In this document: in pieces, positions 1 to 9,058 of the stretch
Numbering within the stretch: position 1 is the first letter of the stretch
How the letters are laid out: each line of letters begins with the position of its first letter
Assembly: GCA_964615935.1 (NCBI GenBank)
Contig: CAZTTG010000012.1
Span: forward strand, 21,694 to 85,693
Direction of reading: 5' to 3'
DNA length: 64,000 nt
From: CAZTTG01 sp964615935
Lineage (GTDB): Bacteria > Planctomycetota > UBA1135 > GCA-002686595
Program-made: the position numbers and the translations under genes
The notes under the pieces: generated by a model
Seen by the model: the letters and a program-made list of their open reading frames with translations, nothing else
Database searches by the model: none
Told to the model about the DNA's origin: nothing

Positions 1-1
1 C

Positions 2-3000
2 TGCTCCAGCGGCGGCGGCGGCGGCGGTCAGGCGATGTACATAGCGAGCTCCAACCTGGGATGCACGAACGGGAAGGGGGGCGTCCAGGTCAGCTGCAGC
101 GAGATCAACACCTACCTCAACAAGGATCTCGCCATCGCCTTCTCGGAGGCGGTGAACTTCGCCACGGTGGAGAACGCCAGCTTCCAGGTGGTGAACGTCA
201 ACACCGGTCTGATGCCGCCGCACAACTTCGTGATGACGGCCAATCCCAACCGGGTGATCTTCAGGCCCGATCTCTCCTTCGATCCCTTCGGCAATCCGCT
301 GTTCGGATTCGAGCCGGATCAGTCCTACGAGATCCACGTCCATGGAACGGCGCAGGGTGACAACCCGCCCTTCATCACCAGCACCAGCGGCAAGGAGAAC
401 GCCAGCCGCCTGATGCACACGATCATCACCGACCGGGGGATCAGCGACCCGGTGCCGGGTGCCGCCGCGGGGACCGTCTTCGTGGGCCTGTGGGATCCGG
501 TGTCCAAGCAGTGCCTCAACAAGGTCCTGGCCCAGGGCCTGACGGCCGTCCCGCTCGACTACGGAATCTGCATCGAGTTCGACGACCTCATGAACCTGAG
601 CACGGTGGTCATCCCCTCGACCGGGCAGGCCCCCTTCATCGACGTCATGGTGGACCCCGACGGCGACCCCGGCAACCCCAGCGACCAGGTGGAGCTGTTC
701 GGCACCTTCTACTACGACGTCGACCTGAACCAGCTCAAGACCATCGTCAACTTCGAGCCGGCCACCGGCCTGCCCAGCGGCGGCTTCCTCCAGGCGGTCA
801 AGCGCAAGATCGTGGTGAAGCTGGGCGAGGACATCCAGGACCTGGTGGGCAACAAGCTCAGCAACCCGGGCCCGGTGTGGTTCGAGCCGGAGGTCATCCA
901 GTTCCCGCCGGAGAACCTGAGCGAGGACTTCGCCGACGACTCCAACGAGGACGAACAGCACTCCGGCGGCGACATGTGGGCCGCGACCAAGCCGGCGCCC
1001 CTGGCGGGCGGGATGATGGGCCTGGGCACGGGCGGCGGCTCCGGGCGCCTGGGCGACCTCCTCATCGGCACCGGTGGGGTGGAGACCTTCTACACCAGCC
1101 CCATGCGGGCCGAGGGCTTCCTCGAGGTCAAGGGGAACCCGAACGAGGGCGACACCTTCACCCTCGACGGCCAGACCTTCAAGATCTGCGAGGACACCGC
1201 CGTCTGCCCCGGCGGCATCCCGATCCAGCTGGAGCCCGAGACCTTCTACACCGTCGACCGGATGGTCACCGAGCTCAACGACCAGAGCTGGAGCCTGCCC
1301 GTCACCTTCTCCTACCGGCTGCTGGACGCCGGCGGGCCCGAGTACGAGATCGTCATCCGGGCCGACGACCCCGGCCCCGCGGGCAATGACTTCACCCTGG
1401 ACGACGTGGAATCCCTGGTGATGAGCCTCAGCGGGACCACCCTGGACGGGGGCTCGGACGGGATGAACTTCCCCGGCCGCCAGGGCCTGACCAACTTCGA
1501 CTTCCAGACCACCCCCGGCGGGACGCCGCCGGTCATCACCGTGGAGGACGGGACCTTCGAGTTCGCCACGGTTCAGCTGGACGCCGGCGGACTGCTGATC
1601 ATCGAGGGCGATAACTCGGCCCGGGTCTTCTCCCGCGGCATGTTCACCGTGGCCAACGGAGCCCTGATCGACGTGTCCGGCGAGACCCCCGGGGAGTACC
1701 TCTCCGACGCGCTCGACGGACAGAGAAGCGGACGCGGCGGACCCAATGGCGGCGACGGGGGTGCGGGTGCTGACCGCCGGGACAACTCCGGCTCGGTCGG
1801 ATCCGCGGGTCTGATGTCCATCCCGCCCGCGGGCAACTTCCACCAGGGCGGCGTGGTGAACCCGGGCTACAACATCACCGGCAGCAATGGCCAGGGCGTG
1901 GGCCGATTGGGCGCGGTGGCCTCCGGGCCCGGCGGGAAGCACTACCCCGAGCTGCTGCCTCCCACCCGCATCAACCTGCAGGATCTGGGTGGCAACCTGC
2001 CCACCTGCGAATCCGAGCAGGTGGGTGCTCCCGGAGGCGGGGGCGCCTACGCCGCCGACGGCGGGCTGGGGGTCGGAAAGGTGCCCCTGGGCCTGGAGAC
2101 GGACTCCCTGGGTCGCTCCAACACGCCCGCCGACACCGCGGGCGGCGACTCGACCCAGGCCGGCATCGAGCCTCCCAGCCAGCCCCACAACGTGCGGACG
2201 CTGAACCCGACCAAGGGCTACCTGCGGGGCGGCTCCGGCGGCGGCGGCGCCGGCATGTGCCTGAAGCAGACCCAGACCGACGACGCCAGCGGTCAGTGCA
2301 CGATCGACACCGATCCCCACGGGACTCCCGCCGGCGACGACGAGATCATCGCCTACCACACCCCCAACGGCTGTGCCGGCGGCGGCGGCGGCGGCGCCTT
2401 CCAGGGCCACGCCGGCAACTTCATGTCCGTCGCCGGCCGGATCGATGCCTCGGGCGGCGCCGGTGGATACGCCAGCGACTTCACCAGCGCCAGCTCCTCG
2501 CCCTTCTCCATCGCCTCCAACCCCGGCGGCGGCGGCTCGGGCGGCGCGGTCCTGCTGCAGGCCTTCTCCATGTCGGTGGCCCCGGTCGCCGGTCGGCTCA
2601 GCGTGATGGGGGGCCTGGGCGGCCAGAGCGCCTCTCCCCTGGCCCTGTCCACCGGCGGCGAGGGCGGCCACGGCCTGGTGCGGCTGGAGCAGTTCGGCGG
2701 CGGGCTGGACGCGGACCTGCTCTACGCCTCCATCGATCCCCAGATCGATCCCATGGGCCTGGGCTACTCCGACGTCCTCAGCCTCGGCTCGGTCGTCCTG
2801 AAGCGCAGCCTGCCGCGCTCCTTCCAGGGGGCGCAGTCCTGCTGGATGAAGCCGCAGGGCAGCTACTTCGCCCTGAACTTCGACGAGGACGACCTCAGCG
2901 ATCCCAATCCGGCGAACCACGTCTACGCCTGGGACATGACCCTGGTCATGGACCTCGGCGTCGGGCCGGTCGAGTACTCCTACCGCAACCCCAACGACCC

Positions 3001-3337
3001 GGGCTACCCGCTCGCGCAGTCCTTCCAGACCTTCTGGGGCGACCTCCTCAACCGCGATCTGGGCGGAGGCGAGACGGGGGCTCCGGTGATCGTTCGCTTC
3101 CAGGGCGCGAAGGCCGTCAAGTCCATCACCGACTTCTGCGACGTGATCCTGACCGGTGGCGAGGCGCACATCCAGCCGACCTCGCTCACCCCCTGGGTGA
3201 GGCACCCCTCGGAGCTGAACGAATTCAACCCGCCCCCGGACATGATCCGCTTCGTGGTGGTCTACGACGCCAGCCACGATGGCCTGATGGACGTGCGGGG
3301 GATCACTGACGTGGGCATCTCGGTCACCCCCGACTGA
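2..3337 (+). CDS. Large Gly-rich surface lipoprotein, 5' end cut by window edge
   Basis: The frame is open from the first bases and reads Cys-Ser-Ser followed by six Gly just before the first internal ATG at 35. I therefore read the Cys at 2-4 as the lipobox cysteine of a lipoprotein whose signal peptide lies outside the window. The visible part is about 1111 residues. The first ~300 residues look like Big_5/Ig-like modules (phrases such as FSEAVNFATVENASF and IVVKLGEDIQDLVGNKLS). The middle (roughly residues 500-900) is Gly-rich with motifs such as GGRGGPNGGDGGAGAD and GCAGGGGGGAFQGHAG, resembling AgmC or PE-PGRS-like surface proteins. The role is unknown; cell-surface or extracellular location is inferred. 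It shares its general style with the lipoprotein at 55137-58307. Confidence 0.85.
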   Translation, partial: CSSGGGGGGQAMYIASSNLGCTNGKGGVQVSCSEINTYLNKDLAIAFSEAVNFATVENASFQVVNVNTGLMPPHNFVMTANPNRVIFRPDLSFDPFGNPLFGFEPDQSYEIHVHGTAQGDNPPFITSTSGKENASRLMHTIITDRGISDPVPGAAAGTVFVGLWDPVSKQCLNKVLAQGLTAVPLDYGICIEFDDLMNLSTVVIPSTGQAPFIDVMVDPDGDPGNPSDQVELFGTFYYDVDLNQLKTIVNFEPATGLPSGGFLQAVKRKIVVKLGEDIQDLVGNKLSNPGPVWFEPEVIQFPPENLSEDFADDSNEDEQHSGGDMWAATKPAPLAGGMMGLGTGGGSGRLGDLLIGTGGVETFYTSPMRAEGFLEVKGNPNEGDTFTLDGQTFKICEDTAVCPGGIPIQLEPETFYTVDRMVTELNDQSWSLPVTFSYRLLDAGGPEYEIVIRADDPGPAGNDFTLDDVESLVMSLSGTTLDGGSDGMNFPGRQGLTNFDFQTTPGGTPPVITVEDGTFEFATVQLDAGGLLIIEGDNSARVFSRGMFTVANGALIDVSGETPGEYLSDALDGQRSGRGGPNGGDGGAGADRRDNSGSVGSAGLMSIPPAGNFHQGGVVNPGYNITGSNGQGVGRLGAVASGPGGKHYPELLPPTRINLQDLGGNLPTCESEQVGAPGGGGAYAADGGLGVGKVPLGLETDSLGRSNTPADTAGGDSTQAGIEPPSQPHNVRTLNPTKGYLRGGSGGGGAGMCLKQTQTDDASGQCTIDTDPHGTPAGDDEIIAYHTPNGCAGGGGGGAFQGHAGNFMSVAGRIDASGGAGGYASDFTSASSSPFSIASNPGGGGSGGAVLLQAFSMSVAPVAGRLSVMGGLGGQSASPLALSTGGEGGHGLVRLEQFGGGLDADLLYASIDPQIDPMGLGYSDVLSLGSVVLKRSLPRSFQGAQSCWMKPQGSYFALNFDEDDLSDPNPANHVYAWDMTLVMDLGVGPVEYSYRNPNDPGYPLAQSFQTFWGDLLNRDLGGGETGAPVIVRFQGAKAVKSITDFCDVILTGGEAHIQPTSLTPWVRHPSELNEFNPPPDMIRFVVVYDASHDGLMDVRGITDVGISVTPD

Positions 3338-3346
3338 TCCTCCGGA

Positions 3347-4639
3347 GTGCCTGACCGAAGCGGCCGCCCGCGCCCGCGACCCCTCCTCCGAAGGGAGGAG
3401 GGGTCCGGCGGGAGGCCCCGGATCCTGGCCGCGCCGCGCCTCCTGCTCCGCGCCGGCGAGTGGGTGCAGGGCGGCGGCCTGCTCCTCGCCGGCGGTCGGA
3501 TCCAGCGGGTCCTGTCCAGCCCCGCTTCCGTGCGCCGGGCCGTGCGCGCCGCCGGACGAGCCGCGGCGCGTCTCGAGGAGGGGGTGCTGACCGCCGGCTT
3601 CGTCGACGCCCACGCCCACCTCGACCTCGGGGGGCTGCGCGGGCGCCTGCCGCCGGGGAGCGACTTCGCCGCCTGGGTCCGGGGGCTGCTCGCGCTGCGC
3701 GCCCGGCGCCGATCCTCTGCCCTCCGGCGGGACGCGATCCGGGGAGCCGACCGGCTGCTGGCCACGGGCACGACCACCGCCGGGGACGTCGACTCCACGG
3801 GGGCCGCTCTGGCCGCCCTCTCCCGGCATCCCCTCCGGCTGCGGCAGTACCGCGAGGTGCTCGACGCCCGGGACCCGGAGCGCACCGCCGTCGCCCTCCG
3901 CGGCCTGGCCCGAGCCCTCCCGCGGCGGGTCCGCCGCCTCGAGGGGATCTCCCCCCACGCGCCCTTCTCGGCGAGCGAGGAGCTCCTCGCGGGCTGCGCG
4001 GCCCTGGCCCGGCGGCGCGGGGCGGCGATCTCGATCCACTGGGCCGAGACCCCCTTCGAGCTTGAGTACCTCGAGCGCGGCCGGGGCCCCCTGGCCGCCG
4101 TCCTGGGGCCCTCGCCCGGCCGCCGCGGGCTGGATCTCCTCACCGAGGCGGGTCTCCTGGGCCCGCGCACCTCCCTGGTGCACGGCAACCGGCCGGCCCG
4201 GGGCGACCCCGCCCGGATCTCGGCCGCCGGCGCCACCCTGGTGCACTGCCCCGGCAGCCACGCCTTCTTCGGGCGGGAGCCCTTTCCCATCGAGCGCTAC
4301 CGACGCGCTCGGGCGAGGCTCGCCCTGGGGACCGACTCCCTGGCGAGCAACGCCGACCTGGATCTCCGCCGGGAGATGGCCCTCCTCCGCGGCGCGGCGC
4401 CCTGGCTGCCGCCCGCCGAGGTCTGGACCCTGGCCACCGAGGGAGGCGCCCGGGCGGTCGCGATGGAGGGAGAGGTGGGGGCGCTGGCGCCCGGGGCCTG
4501 GGCGGACCTCGTGCTGCACCGCTGCGACGGCTCGAGCCCGCGGGCGCTCCTCGAGGAGCTCACCCTCGGGCGCTCGCGCATCGCGGGGGTCTGGATCGCG
4601 GGGAGGCGCTGGCGCGGGAGCGCCCCGGCGAGGGCCTGA
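3347..4639 (+). CDS. Amidohydrolase / deaminase-type metal-dependent hydrolase
   Basis: A 430-residue amidohydrolase-superfamily protein starting at a GTG nine bases after the preceding stop; the first ~25 residues are Arg-rich and a later start is possible. Metal-site motifs appear in the family order: the HxH pair in VDAHAHLDL (about residues 89/91), SPHAPFSAS, SIHWAETPFE (~228), LVHGN (~280), and ALGTDSLASN (~325) with the late metal-binding Asp. The HCPGSHAFFGR stretch is typical of the cytosine/guanine-deaminase (ATZ/TRZ) branch, which also contains the aminodeoxyfutalosine deaminase of menaquinone synthesis. No other menaquinone gene is in view, so the substrate is left open. The family is secure, the substrate is not. 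Confidence 0.85.
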   Translation: MPDRSGRPRPRPLLRREEGSGGRPRILAAPRLLLRAGEWVQGGGLLLAGGRIQRVLSSPASVRRAVRAAGRAAARLEEGVLTAGFVDAHAHLDLGGLRGRLPPGSDFAAWVRGLLALRARRRSSALRRDAIRGADRLLATGTTTAGDVDSTGAALAALSRHPLRLRQYREVLDARDPERTAVALRGLARALPRRVRRLEGISPHAPFSASEELLAGCAALARRRGAAISIHWAETPFELEYLERGRGPLAAVLGPSPGRRGLDLLTEAGLLGPRTSLVHGNRPARGDPARISAAGATLVHCPGSHAFFGREPFPIERYRRARARLALGTDSLASNADLDLRREMALLRGAAPWLPPAEVWTLATEGGARAVAMEGEVGALAPGAWADLVLHRCDGSSPRALLEELTLGRSRIAGVWIAGRRWRGSAPARA

Positions 4640-4747
4640 GCGATTGGACCGGGCGCGAGCCGGCGGCATCGCCAACTCCTCCGTGCGCTGCGCGCCCGGG
4701 ACGGTTACCTTCTCCCGAATGGTCGTCCCCAGCCACAGGAGGGCGGG

Positions 4748-5776
4748 TTGAGCCGACCCGACGCGGCCCGACGGCGAGGGCGCACCGGACCGCCCCCGAC
4801 CGCGGCACAGGAGAGGGCTCTGGACCTCCTGCTGAAGTCGCGGCGGGTTTTGTTGACGGGACACGTCCGGCCCGACGGCGACTGCATCGGAGCCGAGGCG
4901 GCCCTGAACAGCATGCTGGGCGCGCTGGGCCAGGAGGTCCACATCCTCAACGCCGATCCGGCTCCCGATCGCTTCGACTTCCTCACATGCCAGTGCGCCT
5001 TCGGGAGCTACGCGGGCGGCGAGCTCCCCCCCCACGACCTGGTGGTGATGCTCGACGGCAGCGAGCTCTCGCGCACCGGCCCGCTCGAGCCGGCCCTGCG
5101 GGCCGCGGACTCCGCCCGCATGATCATCGACCACCACCCCCACAGCGGGGAGGAGTGGTGGGACGAGGCCTACGTCGACTCCACCGCCTCGGCCACCGGC
5201 CTGCTGGTCCTGCGCATGGCCCGCTCCCTGGGGGTGGAACTGGACCGGGTGGCGGCCCTGGGCGTCTTCACCTCGATCGTCACCGACACCGGCTGGTTCA
5301 AGCACAGCAACACCGACGCCGAGACCCTGGCCGCGGCGGCCGAGCTGATCCGGAGCGGCGTCGATCCCTCCGAGCTCTTCGGGGCGGTCTACCAGCGCAA
5401 CCACCCCCACCACCCACTGGCGATCGGCCGCGCGCTCTCGGGGGTGGAGTACCACGCCGACCATCGCCTGGCGGTGGCCTCGCAGCCCCGAGTCGGCCGG
5501 GGGGAGCCCGAGCTGGCGGACAGCAACGAGGTGCTGGACATCCTGCGGTCGGTGGGAGCGGTCGAGGTGGCCCTGCTCATCCGCGAGCTGGAGGAGGGGG
5601 GCTGCAAGATCTCCGCCCGCAGCAAGGGCAGCTTCGACGTCTGCGCGCTGGCGCGGCGCTTCGGCGGGGGCGGCCACGTCAAGGCCGCGGGCGCCACCAT
5701 CCCGGGCGGGCTGGACGAGGTGCGCGCCCGAGTGGTGGGGGCCGCCCTGGAGGTGCTCTCGGGAGGTGGGCGATGA
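4748..5776 (+). CDS. DHH-family phosphoesterase (NrnA-like)
   Basis: This 342-residue protein has the full DHH/DHHA1 layout: HVRPDGDCIGAEAAL near residue 40, the name-giving DHH in IIDHHPHSG (~125), and the C-terminal GGGGHVKAAGATI of DHHA1 (~310). Family members degrade short oligoribonucleotides and/or dephosphorylate 3'-phosphoadenosine phosphate in the cytoplasm. The chosen start is TTG at 4748 because an AGGAGGG ribosome site lies a few bases upstream and no ATG is nearby. Its stop overlaps the ATG of the following metallophosphoesterase (ATGA), so the two are translationally coupled. Confidence 0.9.
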   Translation: MSRPDAARRRGRTGPPPTAAQERALDLLLKSRRVLLTGHVRPDGDCIGAEAALNSMLGALGQEVHILNADPAPDRFDFLTCQCAFGSYAGGELPPHDLVVMLDGSELSRTGPLEPALRAADSARMIIDHHPHSGEEWWDEAYVDSTASATGLLVLRMARSLGVELDRVAALGVFTSIVTDTGWFKHSNTDAETLAAAAELIRSGVDPSELFGAVYQRNHPHHPLAIGRALSGVEYHADHRLAVASQPRVGRGEPELADSNEVLDILRSVGAVEVALLIRELEEGGCKISARSKGSFDVCALARRFGGGGHVKAAGATIPGGLDEVRARVVGAALEVLSGGGR

Positions 5777-6534
5777 AGATCGCCATCATCTCCGACCTGC
5801 ACTCCAACCGCGAGGCGCTGGAGGCGGTCTTCGCGCACATCCGCGGGCTGGGGCTGGAGACCATCTACTGCCTGGGCGACATCGTGGGCTACGGGCCCGA
5901 TCCCGAGTTCTGCGTCGACCTGGTGCGCGGGCACTCGGAGGTGACCCTGATGGGGAACCACGACGAGGCGCTCTTCCTCGACGCCTCGGACTTCAACCCC
6001 CACGCCCGGGCGGCGATCGAGTACACGCGCTCGCGCATGCAGCCGCGCTGGTACAGCTCGGGCGAGAAGCGCGCGCGCTGGAAGTGGCTGAAGTCCCTGC
6101 CCCTGGTGTACACCGAGGGCCGCTTCGTGTTCGTGCACGGCTCCCCGCGGGATCCGGTCCGGGAGTACGTGCTCAGCACCGACGGCTTCCTCAATCCGGA
6201 CAAGCTCCGGCAGATCTTCGACTCCTTCGAGGGGGTGGCGGTCGGCGGCCACACCCACCACCCCGGCGTCCACGACGAGGACCTGCGCTTCCGCGGCCTC
6301 AACGGCCAGGACAGCCACAGCGTGGAGCTGGAGGAGGGCCGCAAGTACTTCGTCAACGTCGGCTCGGTGGGCCAGCCGCGCGACAACGACAACCGGGCCT
6401 GCTACGCGGTGATCGAGCCGGATCGGGTGACCTGGCACCGCGTCGCCTACGACTTCCAGGCCACCGCGCGGAAGATCCTGGACACGGGGCAGCTCTCCGA
6501 GATCCTGGCCCGGCGCCTGTCGCTCGGGAAATAG
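5773..6534 (+). CDS. Metallophosphoesterase, calcineurin-like (YfcE/ApaH-type)
   Basis: A 253-residue cytoplasmic metallophosphatase. The motifs are in canonical order: SDLHSNREAL at the N-terminus, GDIVGYGPDP (~40), GNHDEALF (~65), and VGGHTHHPG (~160). The start is the ATG that overlaps the upstream stop by four bases. The family hydrolyses phosphoesters with a dinuclear metal centre; the physiological substrate cannot be read from sequence. Coupling to the DHH phosphoesterase suggests a shared role in nucleotide or RNA-fragment turnover (inference). Confidence 0.9.
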   Translation: MKIAIISDLHSNREALEAVFAHIRGLGLETIYCLGDIVGYGPDPEFCVDLVRGHSEVTLMGNHDEALFLDASDFNPHARAAIEYTRSRMQPRWYSSGEKRARWKWLKSLPLVYTEGRFVFVHGSPRDPVREYVLSTDGFLNPDKLRQIFDSFEGVAVGGHTHHPGVHDEDLRFRGLNGQDSHSVELEEGRKYFVNVGSVGQPRDNDNRACYAVIEPDRVTWHRVAYDFQATARKILDTGQLSEILARRLSLGK

Positions 6535-6601
6535 CCCCCCCGAGGGGCTCCCAGGGGGGGTGCTGCCCTCCGCCCTGTCACGGGCGGGCCGCCCTGCTAC
6601 C

Positions 6602-6979
6602 ATGCCCGGCATGAAGGTAGAGGAGCCGGAGGGGGAGGCCCGGGGCTCCGAGCCTCGCGTGGTCCTGATCACCGCTCCCGAGGGGGAGGCCTCCCGGCAG
6701 CTGGCACGGGCACTGGTGGCGAGGCGGCTCGCCGCCTGCGTCAACGTCCTGGCCGGGGCGACCAGCGTCTACCGCTGGGAGGGGGCGGTGGAGGCGGAGC
6801 CGGAGGGCCTGCTGATCGCCAAGACCACCGCCGCCATGGTGCCCCGGATCGAGGACTTCCTGCGGGAGGGGCACCCCTACGAGGTGCCCGAGTGCGTGGC
6901 CCTGACGCCGGCCTCGGTGGAGGCGAGGTACCTGGCCTGGCTGCGCGCCGAGGTCGGTGAGGACCGAGTGAGAGGCTGA
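6602..6979 (+). CDS. cutA: CutA1 divalent-cation tolerance protein
   Basis: A small (125-residue) CutA1 homologue, normally a cytoplasmic trimer linked to divalent metal tolerance. Diagnostic motifs are the RLAACVNVL strand, SVYRWEG, LLIAKTT and HPYEVPECV. Two ATGs are possible, at 6602 and 6611. A TACCAT hexamer (6598-6603, preceded by TG as in extended -10 promoters) lies seven bases before the second ATG, so a leaderless start at 6611 is a real alternative. The length fits the family with either start. Confidence 0.9.
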   Translation: MPGMKVEEPEGEARGSEPRVVLITAPEGEASRQLARALVARRLAACVNVLAGATSVYRWEGAVEAEPEGLLIAKTTAAMVPRIEDFLREGHPYEVPECVALTPASVEARYLAWLRAEVGEDRVRG

Positions 6980-6984
6980 GGGCG

Positions 6985-7568
6985 GTGGGGCGCGCTTCCC
7001 CCCCCGATGCCGACGGCGGCGCCGCGGCGGGCTCCGATCGCGGCGCGCCCGCAGCGCGGCGAGCGGGCCTGGTCCTGGGGCCGGCGCTCTTCCTGCTGCT
7101 GCTCCTGTGGCCCGATCTGCCGCTCGACGGCGCCCAGCGGGCCGTGGCCGCCACCACCGCCCTGACCGCCGCCTGGTGGATCACGGTGGCGATCCCCATC
7201 GGCGCCACCTCCCTGCTCCCCGCGGTGCTGTTCCCCACCCTGGCGCACTGACCGAGATCACCTCCAACACCGCCACCACGGCCGTGCTCCTGCCGGTGAT
7301 CGCCACCGCCGCGGTGGAGTCGGGGCTGAATCCCCTGCTCCTCATGGCCCCGGCCACCATCGCGGCCTCCTCGGCCTTCATGCTGCCGGTGGCCACCCCG
7401 CCCAACGCGGTGGTCTTCTCCAGCCGGCTGGTGCCCATGCTCACCATGGCCCGGGTGGGGATCTGGCTGAACCTCATGACGGCGGCCCTGATCACGGTGG
7501 TCTTCCAGCTCTGGGCGCGGCGAGTCTGGCAGATCGGGTCCGGGCTTCCCGATTGGGCGGGTGGCTGA
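6985..7568 (+). pseudogene. SLC13/DASS symporter remnant with internal deletion
   Basis: Two pieces of one transporter gene are fused out of frame. The first (GTG start at 6985, ends at a TGA near 7250) encodes the N-terminal helices of a divalent-anion:sodium symporter, including AAWWITVAIPIGATSLLP. The second (frame +3, about 7250-7568) begins at the family hallmark LTEITSNTATTAVLLP and runs to the C-terminus through PVATPPNAVVFSS. A DASS protein is about 450-500 residues, so several hundred central residues are missing, and the junction around 7247-7252 also shifts the frame. I call it a deletion-derived pseudogene; it cannot encode a working carrier. Confidence 0.8.
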
Positions 7569-7587
7569 TCCGAGGCCGCCGGCCGAC

Positions 7588-7593
7588 TAGAAT
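7588..7593 (+). promoter_or_regulatory. Putative -10 element (TAGAAT) of a leaderless gene
   Basis: TAGAAT lies six bases before the ATG of the sulfatase-fold gene, with no purine-rich ribosome site in between. This spacing would place the transcription start at or next to the ATG. No convincing -35 is visible. Confidence 0.4.
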
Positions 7594-7599
7594 GGCGCC

Positions 7600-9045
7600 A
7601 TGCCCGACCCGCCTCGAAGCCCCGCCGGACTGCTGCTGGCGCTGGCCGTCCTGCTGGGGGCCTGCTCGCCACCCGAGCGCCCCGGCGAGGCGCCCCGGCA
7701 CGTGCTCCTGGTCACGGTCCAGTCCATGCGCCCCGACCACATGTCGACCTACCTCTACGGTCGGCCGACCACCTCCTGGCAGGTGACCCCCCAGCAGCGC
7801 GCCGACGGTCGGGCCCTGTCGCTGGACGACCTGGCGGTGCAGGGCGTGCTCTTCGCCCACGCCTTCGCGCCCGCGCCCAGCGGACCGCCCTCCCTGGCCT
7901 CCCTGCTGACCGGCCGCTCCCCGCTCGAGCACGGCGTGCTGGACTCCGAGACCCCGCTCCCCCCCGATGAGCGCACCCTGGCCGAGTGCTTCTCCGACGC
8001 CGGCTTCGTCACCGCCGCCTTCGTCAGCGGCGAGCTCGGGTTGCTGGGGGGCTACGACCAGGGCTTCGAGACCTGGGAGGTCGCCGGCTCCGACCGCCAG
8101 CTCCTGGGACGGGTGCTGAGGTGGCAGGACGAGCAGGACTTCGGCGACGAGAAGCCCCGCTTCACCTGGATCCACCTCAGCGGCTCGAGCGCGCCCTATC
8201 GCCCCGAGTCGTACATGGAGCGGCCCGACGACCCGAGCTCGAAGGACTGGACGGCGCTGTTCGCCGACCCCGCCTACGCGGGCGGGGCCGAGGGCTCCCT
8301 CGAGCTCCTGGCCTCCGTCGAGGGGAGGCCGGAGGCCCTCGAGCCCGCCGACCTCGAGCACCTCGTCGATCTCTACGACGCCGATCTGGCCGAGACGGCC
8401 GCCGCCGTGCGCAAGCTGCTCTCGTACTTCACCACCTCGACCGCACCCGCGGGGGTGTGGGAGGACACGCTCTTCGTCTTCGCCGGCCTGCACGGTGAGG
8501 AGCTCTTCGAGCACGGCCGCTTCGGTCATGGTGAGGCGCTGTGCGACAGCACCCTGTGGGTACCGCTCTTCCTGCGCCACCCGGGCTCGCTCACCGGCTC
8601 GCGCATCCTGGCGGAGGTGGTCGAGCTGGCGGACGTCGCGCCCACCCTGCTCGAGTGGTTCCACGTCGAGGCCGAGGGGAGGCGGTCGGGCCGCAGCCTG
8701 CTGGCGCTCACCGACTCCTACGTGAAGCGCGAGTTCGACTCCCGCCCGGCCCTCTCGTGCCTGGGCGAGGATCGCTTCAGCCTGCGGACGCCCGCCTGGC
8801 GAGCCACCTGGAAGGCGGCCTACGGCGGAGATTCGGGGGGAGGTTCCCTGTCCGGCGGGGTGTCCGAGCAGCGCCCGGACGCCTTCGGTGGGCGACATCG
8901 CGCCGCGCCGGGCGAGACCGACAGGGGCCGGCTCGCCGGAGAGCTGTCGAGCCACCTCGAGCGCTTCGACATCCGCGAGGACCACCCCCTCGCGAAGGTC
9001 GAGGCCTGGACCTGGAAGGTGCCCCTGGACGCACAGGACCGCTAG
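7600..9045 (+). CDS. Sulfatase-fold lipoprotein lacking catalytic residues
   Basis: A 481-residue alkaline phosphatase/sulfatase-superfamily protein with a lipoprotein signal (hydrophobic stretch ending LLGAC, Cys ~22). The fold signature is clear: LLVTVQSMRPDHMSTYLYG, LASLLTGRSPLEHGV and GLHGEELFEHGRFGHGE. At each place where active sulfatases have a key residue, this protein differs. The first metal Asp (usually IDTLR) is Gln in VQSMR, the formylglycine Cys/Ser of CxPSR is Gly in GPPSL, DPHAPY is GSSAPY, and DHGEE is LHGEE. It is probably a non-catalytic, membrane-anchored binding protein. It may be cotranscribed with the membrane protein at 9059. Confidence 0.8.
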   Translation: MPDPPRSPAGLLLALAVLLGACSPPERPGEAPRHVLLVTVQSMRPDHMSTYLYGRPTTSWQVTPQQRADGRALSLDDLAVQGVLFAHAFAPAPSGPPSLASLLTGRSPLEHGVLDSETPLPPDERTLAECFSDAGFVTAAFVSGELGLLGGYDQGFETWEVAGSDRQLLGRVLRWQDEQDFGDEKPRFTWIHLSGSSAPYRPESYMERPDDPSSKDWTALFADPAYAGGAEGSLELLASVEGRPEALEPADLEHLVDLYDADLAETAAAVRKLLSYFTTSTAPAGVWEDTLFVFAGLHGEELFEHGRFGHGEALCDSTLWVPLFLRHPGSLTGSRILAEVVELADVAPTLLEWFHVEAEGRRSGRSLLALTDSYVKREFDSRPALSCLGEDRFSLRTPAWRATWKAAYGGDSGGGSLSGGVSEQRPDAFGGRHRAAPGETDRGRLAGELSSHLERFDIREDHPLAKVEAWTWKVPLDAQDR

Positions 9046-9058
9046 GCGAGGGACCGCC

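Noticed and set aside
4987..5772. Long open frame continuous with the metallophosphoesterase, giving a 515-residue protein
   Set aside because: The N-terminal part is a Pro/Arg/Gly-rich shadow of the DHH gene. The real start is the ATG at 5773.
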